Shown here piece by piece: positions 1-6,733 of a stretch of 17,675 nucleotides of DNA. The stretch lies in NCBI GenBank assembly GCA_964532865.1, contig CAZHJA010000013.1, positions 1-17,675 on the forward strand, written 5' to 3'. Every line of letters begins with the position of its first letter. The stretch's first letter is position 1. The position numbers and the translations under genes were made by a program. The DNA comes from CAZHJA01 sp964532865. GTDB taxonomy: Bacteria; Patescibacteriota; Microgenomatia; UBA1406; GWC2-37-13. The notes under the pieces were generated by a model. It was not told the origin of the DNA. It did no database searches and saw nothing but the letters and a program-made list of their open reading frames with translations.

Positions 1-386
1 CCTTTATCTTTTTTTTCAAACTTTTCAATAGCAGGCTTAAGATTAATATTAAAGATATTATCTCCTAAAATTACAAGAAGCTTTTCATTTTCTACAAATT
101 CTTCAGCAAGAGCTATTGCATTTGCAATTCCTCCTTTGGGGTTTTCTTGAACTGCATAAGTAATATTTAGTCCAAAATCTTCTCCTCCTTTAAGAAGATT
201 TGTAAAATCTCCTGCATGATTAGGAGAGCTTGAAATAAGTACTTGTTTAACTCCTGCTTTTTTCATTGACTCAATTGGATAATAAATCATTGGCTTGTTA
301 TAAATTGGAAGAAGATGCTTATTAGTAACAAGAGTTAACGGTCTAAGTCTTGTTGCAAGTCCCCCTGCCAGTATTATTCCTTTCAT
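1..386 (-). CDS. rmlA: Sugar-1-phosphate nucleotidyltransferase (RmlA type), 5' part only
   Basis: The N-terminal 128 residues are present and the gene runs off the left edge of the window. The family transfers a nucleotidyl group from dTTP (or a related NTP) to glucose-1-phosphate in the cytoplasm, the first step toward dTDP-rhamnose and related sugars. The protein opens MKGIILAGGLATRLRPLT, the nucleotide-binding signature with the catalytic Arg. It continues with NKHLLPIYNKPMIYYPIE and then VILGDN, which carries the metal-binding Asp. This matches the long RmlA-like subfamily, though the exact nucleotide and sugar cannot be fixed from a fragment. The start follows the 93-aa gene by 10 nt with no Shine-Dalgarno sequence. 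The link to surface glycan synthesis is supported by the glycosyltransferase cluster at the other end of the window. Confidence 0.88.
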   Translation of the reverse strand, partial: MKGIILAGGLATRLRPLTLVTNKHLLPIYNKPMIYYPIESMKKAGVKQVLISSSPNHAGDFTNLLKGGEDFGLNITYAVQENPKGGIANAIALAEEFVENEKLLVILGDNIFNINLKPAIEKFEKKDK

Positions 387-396
387 ATGTGATGTT

Positions 397-678
397 TTAA
401 GGTAATATAATCATTTTTAATAGGAAAAGCAATAGAAAGCCGATTAATATATATTCAAGAATAGTTTTTAAATGAAGAGTATCTTCAATAATATGATGAT
501 ATATTCCCCACATAACATAAAAGCAAGTAAATGCAATAAGAATAATAAATTGAATAGTTCTATCTCCTTTAAAAAGAGAAATTCCTATTAAGAAAAATAC
601 ACCAGCGGTAAGAAGAATAAGATAATCAAAAATATATTTATCTAATTCTTTTTTAACATGTTTAACTAAGTATTTCAT
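397..678 (-). CDS. Small three-TM membrane protein, function unknown
   Basis: I do not recognise this 93-aa protein. It has a short basic N-terminus (residues 1-15, Lys-rich) followed by three hydrophobic segments at about 18-36, 42-60 and 72-91. Two adjacent His residues and acidic residues (HHIIED) lie after the second segment. By the positive-inside rule the N-terminus is probably cytoplasmic. It starts 6 nt after the CAP-domain gene ends and stops 10 nt before the nucleotidyltransferase gene, so it is probably cotranscribed with them. A TATAAT hexamer overlapping the stop of the upstream gene could also give it its own leaderless transcript. Being a real gene is supported by tight packing and clean TM periodicity; no function is proposed. 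Confidence 0.7.
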   Translation of the reverse strand: MKYLVKHVKKELDKYIFDYLILLTAGVFFLIGISLFKGDRTIQFIILIAFTCFYVMWGIYHHIIEDTLHLKTILEYILIGFLLLFLLKMIILP

Positions 679-689
679 GGTTTATTATA
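679..689 (-). promoter_or_regulatory. Candidate -10 element (leaderless) for the 93-aa membrane protein
   Basis: On the minus strand TATAAT (689-684) is followed by 5 nt and then the ATG at 678. Two in-frame TAA codons lie within it, so translation cannot begin further upstream in this frame. No convincing -35 was identified. The hexamer overlaps the stop codon of the CAP gene, so it may also be coincidental. Confidence 0.35.
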
Positions 690-1587
690 ATATTATGCCT
701 TTGGCAAAAATAAACAAACTAATGAAAATAAATCCAATAAAAATTAAATGAGCAAAGTTTTTTCCTCCAAGTCTTACAATTTTTACTCTTGAGGCAAAAT
801 AAATATCAATTGAAAGTACTACAAACAAGAGTGCTAAAAATACAAAATTCAAATCAAAAGTAATATTAAATAAATTAATTTTAGGTTTTTTTGTTACCTT
901 TGCCAATACTGCAGGACCTAACTCTTCACTAGGACTTTCTTTAGGTATTATTTCTGATTCTGTTTTAGCATTTGCAATACTAGTATTGCTTGGAGTTTCT
1001 TTTGCTAAGATGTCTTGGGATGGTCTTCCAAACATTTGTACAACAAGCGTAGTTTGTTCTCCATTTAAAATACCATTTACTATTGCAAATCCAACATCAG
1101 AATATTCTTTTCTAACAATATTTTCTTTATGAGTCAGAGAATTCATCCATGCGTCTACAACTCCATTGCTAAATAAGAAATTCTTAGCTAAATTTTCTCC
1201 AGCATATTCGTATTGATATCCTGAAGATAAAATAAAATCCCATGGAGTTGAACCATCTGGAGTATAATGAGACCAATAGTTTTTTTCAAACATATCTTCA
1301 GCTTTTTTTTGAGCCGCTTGGGACAATTCTTCATTATATGTTAAAGAAGATAATCCATAATTTCCTCTTTCAATATTTGTAAGTTCAAGTAATTTCTCTA
1401 CAGTAATATCAGCTGCAAACCCTAAGATATTGTGGAAATTTGGCCCAATTGCCTTAAAGGCAAAGGTAAGAACAAGTGCAACTACTAAATAATAAGTAAG
1501 AAAGTCTAAATGTATGGCTTTTGCACGATAATTATTCTTTTCTTGGGGAACAAATAAATGTTTTATTATGTCATGTACTTTTTTCAT
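685..1587 (-). CDS. Membrane-anchored CAP-domain (SCP/CRISP-like) protein
   Basis: This 300-aa protein has an N-terminal TM segment at about 29-48 and a CAP domain at about 63-190. A Ser/Pro/Glu-rich stretch (about 191-235) follows, then two C-terminal TM segments at about 243-267 and 279-299. CAP hallmarks are visible: NIERGNYGL near the start, YWSHYTPDGSTPWDFI with His107, AGENLA with Glu131, AWMNSLTHKENI with His153, then DVGFAIV and VVQMFG. His107, Glu131 and His153 match the usual conserved cavity residues. Bacterial CAP proteins are extracellular, with roles mostly unknown (adhesion, lipid binding or peptidoglycan association have been proposed). The start overlaps the VanZ-like stop by ATGA (1584-1587), so the two are translationally coupled. 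Two extra C-terminal helices are unusual, since many CAP proteins are secreted or singly anchored. Confidence 0.88.
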   Translation of the reverse strand: MKKVHDIIKHLFVPQEKNNYRAKAIHLDFLTYYLVVALVLTFAFKAIGPNFHNILGFAADITVEKLLELTNIERGNYGLSSLTYNEELSQAAQKKAEDMFEKNYWSHYTPDGSTPWDFILSSGYQYEYAGENLAKNFLFSNGVVDAWMNSLTHKENIVRKEYSDVGFAIVNGILNGEQTTLVVQMFGRPSQDILAKETPSNTSIANAKTESEIIPKESPSEELGPAVLAKVTKKPKINLFNITFDLNFVFLALLFVVLSIDIYFASRVKIVRLGGKNFAHLIFIGFIFISLFIFAKGIIL

Positions 1588-1961
1588 AAATATTTTCTTA
1601 CCACATTTAAGTGGTTCTTAATATAACTATACATTAAAACAATACCTATTGTATCAATGAGCACATCTCTTATTTTTCCTTCTCTTGTTGGCACAAAAGA
1701 CTGATGAATTTCATCTATTGCAGCATAGGAAAAAGAAATAATAAAAGGCATAAGATAATGTATTTTTTTGCCCTTTTTATTATTAAATGCTCTAAATACC
1801 AAAAGATAAAGAATTGCATATTCAATAATATGAAGAAGTTTAAATAAAAGAAAGTTTATGATATATCTATCTGCTACTGAAATACTTTGCCTTGATGAAA
1901 GAATAAAGATTAAAAACATCCATATAATAGGGGGAAGCCAGTAATTTATGATTTTTTTCAT
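1584..1961 (-). CDS. VanZ-like family membrane protein
   Basis: This 125-aa protein matches the VanZ family (named after the teicoplanin-resistance protein; the biochemical role is poorly defined). It has about four hydrophobic segments, at about 8-22, 36-57, 68-82 and 98-114. Family motifs seen are W14 with the SSR stretch after TM1, KLLHIIEY (Lys41, His44, Tyr48), AAIDEIHQSFVPTREG (Asp83, Glu84, His86, Gln87, Arg93) and RDVLIDTIG (Asp99, Asp103). The stop overlaps the start of the CAP gene by ATGA, which suggests a two-gene unit. The start at 1961 has no Shine-Dalgarno sequence and lies 30 nt after the lamin-tail gene. Presence of this family does not by itself indicate antibiotic resistance. 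Confidence 0.87.
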   Translation of the reverse strand: MKKIINYWLPPIIWMFLIFILSSRQSISVADRYIINFLLFKLLHIIEYAILYLLVFRAFNNKKGKKIHYLMPFIISFSYAAIDEIHQSFVPTREGKIRDVLIDTIGIVLMYSYIKNHLNVVRKYL

Positions 1962-1991
1962 AGATGTAATTTAAAAGTATGTGGTATAAAT

Positions 1992-3326
1992 TTAATTATT
2001 TTTGAAGTGTTTAAATATATAACTTCTTTGAATATGTTTACTATTTTTAATATATTCTTTAATTTTAAAGAATATTAGAACAATTGTCAAAAAAGACAAG
2101 AAAAGCGAACAGAATAATAAACCATTAAGTAATGTATTTGGCTTATTTGTTTGCAAATTTATTGACTCTCCTAATATTTCGCCTGAGATGTCTTTAAGTT
2201 CATTACCTCCATCTTCTTTTTTTGCTTTTTGAGATATATTGTAGCTTCCAGCAGGATATCGCTCATAAGAACTATTTTCACTATTGTTTATGGCTTTTAA
2301 ATTAGAAGGGGATACAGAAGGTGAAATATTAAAGGCCTGAATATTTGTGGGAGTTGGTGTATTTTCAAGCTTATTATTTTCCATACATGAATTATTTTCA
2401 CGCTCTTTTGAGGGTTCTTGCATACATGTTTCATTTTCATAAATTGATATTTTCCCTATTGTTTTTCCGCTTATACTTTTTGAGTAATAAATACTGTCTT
2501 TTTCTGCTCTGTTTAAGTTTAATAATCTTATACTATCTCCACTATTGTTGAATATTGATGAAGTTAACTCAAATACTTTATATGATTTTGCCGGAATATT
2601 TAATGAAAATATTCTTGGTGAAGATCCTTGATTTTCTTCATCATCAATATACCAATTGTTAAGATATACATAAAAATCATTATTATTATATATCTCAACC
2701 CATTCATAATTTCCTTTTTCTGGATTTACCATAACCTCGGAGACATATATATTTTCATAATCAATTTGAATATCTGTTGGTATTGGCGTTAATGTCAAAG
2801 CAATTGGTGAAACTTCAGGAGTGGGGATTAGAGTTGGAGTATTTGTAGGAAGCACAATACAGGACATATTTGTAGTATTAAATTTGCCTAAGGTTTCAAT
2901 TCCTGTTTCCCATATATTTTCTCCATCAGGAACACGCATATATGATTTGCCTTCTCCAGGACTTAACGCATAAGAATATGAATCAATAATTACTGCACTA
3001 CTTAATAATGGAGTACTTGTATTATCAAAAAGGTAAATTGTATCAGAAGATGATTTATTTAAATAAAAGTTAGAAGAAAAAATAATACAGGAATTTGGAT
3101 AAATTATAGTATTTTCGGGGATTGTATAATATGTACTTCCTCCATTGTCATCAATATACCAATTTGAGATATCTACGCTTGTTTCCCCATTATTTAATAT
3201 TTCAACACTTTGAGCAGGTTCAATTACAAATTCATTTATTAAGATATTGTTATCTGCCAATACAGGCTTGACATTTGTTATAAGTAAAATCAAAGAAATT
3301 ATTAATATTACGATATTTTTATTCAT
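1992..3326 (-). CDS. Surface protein with two lamin-tail domains and a C-terminal anchor
   Basis: This 444-aa exported protein begins with a signal peptide (about 1-24; hydrophobic core IVILIISLILLITNV, likely cleavage after VLA). The first lamin-tail domain (LTD) spans about 26-115, with ILINEFVI, SVEILNN, DISNWYIDD and the later PDGENIWE. A Thr/Pro linker (160-184) leads to a second LTD at about 190-285, with IYVSEVMVNP, YEWVEIYNN, LNNWYIDD and GDSIRLLN. A low-complexity Asn/Ser/Pro region (about 300-390) follows, then a TM helix (about 399-420) and a basic tail, giving a type I topology. Cys80, Cys156, Cys301 and Cys314 lie in the exported part and could form disulfides. LTDs are beta-sandwich domains often found on bacterial surface and nuclease-associated proteins. 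No catalytic domain is visible, so a structural or binding role is inferred. Confidence 0.87.
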   Translation of the reverse strand: MNKNIVILIISLILLITNVKPVLADNNILINEFVIEPAQSVEILNNGETSVDISNWYIDDNGGSTYYTIPENTIIYPNSCIIFSSNFYLNKSSSDTIYLFDNTSTPLLSSAVIIDSYSYALSPGEGKSYMRVPDGENIWETGIETLGKFNTTNMSCIVLPTNTPTLIPTPEVSPIALTLTPIPTDIQIDYENIYVSEVMVNPEKGNYEWVEIYNNNDFYVYLNNWYIDDEENQGSSPRIFSLNIPAKSYKVFELTSSIFNNSGDSIRLLNLNRAEKDSIYYSKSISGKTIGKISIYENETCMQEPSKERENNSCMENNKLENTPTPTNIQAFNISPSVSPSNLKAINNSENSSYERYPAGSYNISQKAKKEDGGNELKDISGEILGESINLQTNKPNTLLNGLLFCSLFLSFLTIVLIFFKIKEYIKNSKHIQRSYIFKHFKNN

Positions 3327-3338
3327 ATATATAGAATA
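3327..3338 (-). promoter_or_regulatory. Candidate -10 element (leaderless) for the lamin-tail protein gene
   Basis: Minus-strand TATTCT (3338-3333) is followed by exactly 6 nt (ATATAT) and then the ATG at 3326. With normal -10 to +1 spacing, the transcript would begin at the A of the start codon. No Shine-Dalgarno sequence is present in the 79-nt gap, and no clear -35 was found. Confidence 0.45.
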
Positions 3339-3405
3339 AAAATATTAAGACCTTGCAGAGTTTAAGTCAATGGAGTATCTGCTACAAAAACATATGGATA
3401 GATTG

Positions 3406-4599
3406 TTAATTTACATAAGCATGAAGATAATATGTTACAAGATTTGAGTCTTTATGTACAAGTTTTGCATAAGAAAGAGAACATCCTACTCCATAACTTC
3501 CTCTATATAGCTCTCCATCAGCAGGAGCCTTAACATTTGTTGAAGGACCATTGAAATCTATTCCATTATGAAAGCTATATATGTTTCTTACCCATGTATT
3601 TTTTACTGCCCATGTATTTCCATATCCTTGGGAAAACTTAATTGGACCATCAATTGGCCAGTCTAAATCCCCCGAAGGATTGAATGCATCTCCATCATCT
3701 GACCCGCAGGAAGAACCTGAACAATTTTCATGAGAAATGCTTTTTAAATAATTAAATGGGTTTACTTCGCTTCCGCCATCTTTTATCATGAAGTGAACAT
3801 GAGTTCCACTTGAATTACATGATGCTCCGTATATAATGCTGGCAATTGAATCTCCTTTTTTTACATCTCGTAATTTACTTTCTGTTCCAGCTCCTGCAAT
3901 AATTCCTATTATTGACGCATATTCTGCCTTAGCTTGAGCAAGCAAGTTTTGATAAATTCTTTTATTAGCTTTTGTTTCTTCAAGAAATCTTTGTTTTGCT
4001 AATTTTTGATTATTTAAATCAACTTTGTAATTGTCTAATGTAAGCTTTAAACCATCAAGCTCTGCCTTTTTTTCTTGTCTTAAAGTTTTTTGTTCTTCAA
4101 AGTTTAGTTTTGTTTGCTGAACTTGAATGAGTAAATTCTCATTATTTTTTTGAGCTATTTTTTGATATTTAATTTCATCAATAAGATCATTTGCATTACT
4201 ACTGTCAAGTAATAGATCGAGAAATGAGGCATTTTGTTGCTTGTATCCTTGAATAATCCGTTTTATTAATATTTTTGCAAGGTAGCTTAAAGAATCGTCT
4301 AATCCTTCAATTCTTTCATTAAGAAGGGAAATTTCTTTTTGAGTTGATTTAACATGTTGTTCTGTTTCTTGAATTTTTAGCTCTGTAAGATACATTTGTG
4401 TATCCATATATTGAATTTCTGAAGCAAGGGTTCCTCTTTGTTTTTCAAGTCTAGATACTATAGCTTCATATTTTTTTATTTCCTCTCCTTTCTCTTCCAA
4501 TTCAGATTTTTTAGAATTGTTTTCCTCTGCAAGAATAAAATAACTTGAAGAAAAAAGTAAAGAAATTATAGTAATAATTATTAATACCCTTTTCAACAT
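3406..4599 (-). CDS. Coiled-coil M23 peptidase with a circularly permuted catalytic domain
   Basis: This is a 397-aa predicted murein hydrolase acting outside the membrane. It has a signal peptide or N-terminal TM (about 4-24) and a long coiled coil (about 28-225) like those of EnvC, PcsB and CwlO. The M23 motifs follow in reversed order. VKKGDSIASII and GTHVHF (His267, His269) with NPFNYL, normally the C-terminal half, come first. A Cys/Gly/Asp linker (290-312) follows, then the normally N-terminal half: HNGIDF (His344, Asp348), VKAPADGELYRG and YYLHAY (His393). All expected zinc and catalytic residues are therefore present, so an active enzyme is more likely than an inactive activator. Cys261, 293, 298 and 373 could form disulfides. 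It lies 63 nt downstream of ftsX, the usual place for an FtsEX-controlled hydrolase. A possible frameshift at the 3' end is noted separately. Confidence 0.9.
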   Translation of the reverse strand: MLKRVLIIITIISLLFSSSYFILAEENNSKKSELEEKGEEIKKYEAIVSRLEKQRGTLASEIQYMDTQMYLTELKIQETEQHVKSTQKEISLLNERIEGLDDSLSYLAKILIKRIIQGYKQQNASFLDLLLDSSNANDLIDEIKYQKIAQKNNENLLIQVQQTKLNFEEQKTLRQEKKAELDGLKLTLDNYKVDLNNQKLAKQRFLEETKANKRIYQNLLAQAKAEYASIIGIIAGAGTESKLRDVKKGDSIASIIYGASCNSSGTHVHFMIKDGGSEVNPFNYLKSISHENCSGSSCGSDDGDAFNPSGDLDWPIDGPIKFSQGYGNTWAVKNTWVRNIYSFHNGIDFNGPSTNVKAPADGELYRGSYGVGCSLSYAKLVHKDSNLVTYYLHAYVN

Positions 4600-4613
4600 A
4601 TATGTGTATTATA
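4600..4613 (-). promoter_or_regulatory. Candidate -10 element (near-leaderless) for the M23 peptidase gene
   Basis: Minus-strand TATAAT (4613-4608) is a consensus -10 hexamer and ends 8 nt before the ATG at 4599. An in-frame TAA overlaps it, so the start codon cannot lie further upstream. The expected leader is 0-2 nt. The gene could thus be transcribed separately from ftsEX. No -35 was recognised. Confidence 0.55.
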
Positions 4614-4662
4614 ACTAAATATTATTCCTTATTTTATTTAATATGGGTATTTTTCTTAAAAG

Positions 4663-5556
4663 TTATTTAAGATATTTATTTGTAGCAAGAGATGTAGCAA
4701 TAATTGCAATAAATATGCCAAAAAGAGCAGATAGAGCAAATGTAAGAGCAAAAAAAGGCATGTTTATTGGCCAAATAACAAGTTCATAAAAATCAAGATT
4801 AAGAGCGAGTTTTGGTATACCTCTTAGATATGAAGTTAAAAATGGATTAAAGTAATAAAGTATTCCTGTTAATACAACAGAAGATGTAAATGCTGCAAAT
4901 AATCCATTGAATATTCCTTCAAGAAGGAATGGTTTTTTAATATAGAATTTACTTGCTCCAAGTAAGCGCAAGAGTTCAATCTCATCTTTTTTTAATGCAA
5001 TTTTAAAAAGGGTTGTAGTAGTAAGTACAATAATTGACATTGCAATTAAAAATGCAAAAAATGATATAGAGGATTTTCTTAGTATATTAGTAAGACTAAG
5101 AAGTCTATCTACAATATCTTTTTGAAAATTTACCTCATCTATGCCTGATTGCTTTTTTAAATATTCAGAAAGTTCAGGCAGATATGCAGGCTTTTTTGCA
5201 TAAATCTCAAGCGATGGAGGAAGTATATCAGCAGATACCATTTCTAAAAGAAGGGGATTGTCTTTATTTAAGTCCTTATATATCTTAAACGCATCTTCTT
5301 GTGAAATATATTTTGCCGATAATACTTTACCAGAATCAATAAGCGTATCTTTAATGTCAAGGATAGTACTTTCTTCTGTTTTTGGCTGAAAATATGCAGT
5401 TACCTGTGGTCTTGTTTCAACAAATCCTAAAAAACTATACAAGAAGCTTAATGAAGTAAAAAGAACAATAGATAAAAAAAGAGTAAAAAATAGCACCATA
5501 AAGGCAGCTATAGATTGATATGGAGATCTCCTAAGTGAAATAAATACTTCTTTCAT
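4663..5556 (-). CDS. ftsX: Cell division protein FtsX
   Basis: FtsX is the membrane subunit of the FtsEX ABC-type complex at the division site, which transmits ATP hydrolysis by FtsE to a periplasmic or extracellular murein hydrolase. The 297-aa protein has the expected layout: cytoplasmic N-terminus, TM1 (about 16-44), an extracellular domain (about 45-163, containing the RPQVTAYFQ strand typical of the family), then TM2 (about 164-187), TM3 (209-233) and TM4 (267-290). The conserved cytoplasmic stretch IELLRLLGAS with PFLLEG (about 193-214) links TM2 to TM3. Its start overlaps the ftsE stop (ATGA, 5553-5556). It is the only gene here with a strong Shine-Dalgarno sequence, located inside ftsE. 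The neighbouring coiled-coil M23 peptidase is the likely partner. Confidence 0.95.
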   Translation of the reverse strand: MKEVFISLRRSPYQSIAAFMVLFFTLFLSIVLFTSLSFLYSFLGFVETRPQVTAYFQPKTEESTILDIKDTLIDSGKVLSAKYISQEDAFKIYKDLNKDNPLLLEMVSADILPPSLEIYAKKPAYLPELSEYLKKQSGIDEVNFQKDIVDRLLSLTNILRKSSISFFAFLIAMSIIVLTTTTLFKIALKKDEIELLRLLGASKFYIKKPFLLEGIFNGLFAAFTSSVVLTGILYYFNPFLTSYLRGIPKLALNLDFYELVIWPINMPFFALTFALSALFGIFIAIIATSLATNKYLK

Positions 5557-6227
5557 AATTCATATCCTCCTTTTTTTGCATCTTTTACAACTTTTCCGTC
5601 CTTTAAAACAATAACTCTTTTCTGCATACTATTTACAATATCAGTATTATGAGTTGCAATAATTATTGTTTTTTTCTTTTCAATTTTTTTAAATATCTTT
5701 ATAATCTCCCAAGAAGTTTTAGGATCAAGATTCCCAGTTGGCTCATCAGCAAGCAGTATGTCTCTTTCTCCAATAATGGCTCGCGCTATTGCAACTCTTT
5801 GAAGTTCGCCTGCAGAAAGTTGAGCAGGAAATACTTTTTCCTTATCTTGTAAGCTAACAAGTTTAAGCATTTCTTTAACCTGTTCTTTTATTTCATTTGT
5901 ATGGACTTTGCAGATTTTTAGACTTATTGCAATATTTTCAAATACATTTTTATCAGACAATACTTTAAAATCTTGAAATACAATTCCAATTCTTTGTCTT
6001 AATTTTTCAACCTGCTTAAATTTTTTTGAACTTACTTCAAAATCATTTATTTCTACTATTCCTGAAGTTGGAAGGTATTCTCTTAGGATGAGTTTTAAAA
6101 TAGTTGTTTTTCCAGCCCCCGAAGCCCCTACAAGAAAAACAAATTCATCATCAATTTTAAATGAAGCATTATCGAGCGCTATAACACCTAAGGGAAACTT
6201 TTTTGTAACTTTATTAAAATTTATCAT
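5553..6227 (-). CDS. ftsE: Cell division ATP-binding protein FtsE
   Basis: FtsE is the cytoplasmic ATPase of the FtsEX complex. All ABC motifs are present in 224 aa: Walker A GASGAGKT (34-41), Q-loop Gln85 in VFQDF, signature LSAGE followed by LQRVAIARA (137-150), Walker B ILLADEPTGNLDP (157-169, catalytic Glu162) and switch His193 in ATHN. The DEPTGNLDP form and the FtsX neighbour separate it from other transport ATPases such as LolD. It overlaps the upstream 154-aa gene by ATGA (6224-6227) and ftsX by ATGA (5553-5556), so the three genes are translationally linked. The length is normal for the family. Confidence 0.95.
   Translation of the reverse strand: MINFNKVTKKFPLGVIALDNASFKIDDEFVFLVGASGAGKTTILKLILREYLPTSGIVEINDFEVSSKKFKQVEKLRQRIGIVFQDFKVLSDKNVFENIAISLKICKVHTNEIKEQVKEMLKLVSLQDKEKVFPAQLSAGELQRVAIARAIIGERDILLADEPTGNLDPKTSWEIIKIFKKIEKKKTIIIATHNTDIVNSMQKRVIVLKDGKVVKDAKKGGYEL
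5566..5573 (-). promoter_or_regulatory. Strong Shine-Dalgarno site for ftsX inside ftsE
   Basis: Minus-strand AAAGGAGG ends 9 nt before the ftsX ATG at 5556 and lies within the last codons of ftsE. It is the only strong anti-Shine-Dalgarno match seen before any start in this window. It shows that this organism can use canonical ribosome binding for an internal operon gene. Confidence 0.75.
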
Positions 6228-6688
6228 AGAAGTTCAACATATCCAACGTCCATAAGCCATCCTGCTTTCTGGCCTTTAAATGTTTGTCCCCATACATTAA
6301 TTTTTTTACCAATAAATAACTCTAAATCAACAGTAGTTGATGTAAGGTATACGTTTTGAGATTCTCCACCTGGTCGCTCTAAGTGGAAATTTCCTTCTCC
6401 TTCAATTCCACCTTCTCTTAAAACCCCTTCTGTTTTATCAGGGAATGTTTTTTTATCTTTAATTCCCATGCTTTGAGGTATATCTTTGCCTGCTTTTGCA
6501 GAAGTTTTTGAACCATCTGTTTTTACTTTTTTTGCAGATAATTTTGTTATTCCAAATCCAAACGCCATTCCCAATATTACCGCAATAGCTACAAATATGA
6601 AAAATTTAGGATAGTTTATATGACCACCATTTGATTGAGTGTTGTAATCATTTTCAGAAGAATTTTCTTTTGATGTCAAATTTTTCAT
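6224..6688 (-). CDS. Single-pass membrane protein of unknown function, first gene of the ftsEX unit
   Basis: This 154-aa protein has a hydrophilic Asn/Ser-rich N-terminus (1-25), one TM helix (about 27-46) and a Lys-rich spacer (50-85). A compact C-terminal region (about 88-154) includes EGGIEGEGNFHL, GGESQNVYLTS, the GKKINVWGQTF strand and GWLMDVGYVELL. The Gly-rich strands and the WGQTF/GWLMDVG pattern suggest a small beta-barrel (SH3- or OB-like) outside the membrane; this is my structural guess. I recall similar sequences in other Microgenomates-type genomes but know of no function. Its stop overlaps the ftsE start by ATGA, so it may be an accessory of the FtsEX machinery. Its start is fixed by an in-frame TAG three codons upstream and has no Shine-Dalgarno sequence. 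Confidence 0.8.
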   Translation of the reverse strand: MKNLTSKENSSENDYNTQSNGGHINYPKFFIFVAIAVILGMAFGFGITKLSAKKVKTDGSKTSAKAGKDIPQSMGIKDKKTFPDKTEGVLREGGIEGEGNFHLERPGGESQNVYLTSTTVDLELFIGKKINVWGQTFKGQKAGWLMDVGYVELL

Positions 6689-6705
6689 ATATTTCTAGGA
6701 TAGCA
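6689..6705 (-). promoter_or_regulatory. Candidate extended -10 promoter (near-leaderless) of the ftsEX unit
   Basis: Minus-strand TGCTATCCT (6705-6697) fits an extended -10 (TGn before TATCCT) and ends 8 nt before the ATG at 6688. An in-frame TAG lies between the hexamer and the ATG. It would give the 154-aa gene, ftsE and ftsX their own near-leaderless mRNA, separate from prfB 45 nt upstream. Confidence 0.5.
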
Positions 6706-6733
6706 GTAATATTTATAAATTACAAGAATTTTT

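Noticed and set aside
2345..2551. Open frame of 68 codons on the plus strand inside the lamin-tail gene
   Set aside because: It lies wholly within a well-supported minus-strand gene, its composition (Phe/Leu/Tyr/Cys-rich) is that of antisense AT-rich coding DNA, and it has no family match.
5566..5577. A7 run next to AGGAGG near the end of ftsE as a programmed frameshift site
   Set aside because: ftsE ends normally 8 codons later and overlaps ftsX by ATGA. The SD lies downstream of the A run, not upstream as a frameshift stimulator would, so it serves ftsX initiation.
5649..5852. Open frame of 67 codons on the plus strand inside ftsE
   Set aside because: Antisense to conserved ABC motifs of ftsE, with no recognisable domain.
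5553..6227. Alternative genetic code with UGA as glycine
   Set aside because: TGA ends ftsE, the 154-aa gene and the VanZ-like gene at sensible family lengths, and a full RF2 is encoded.
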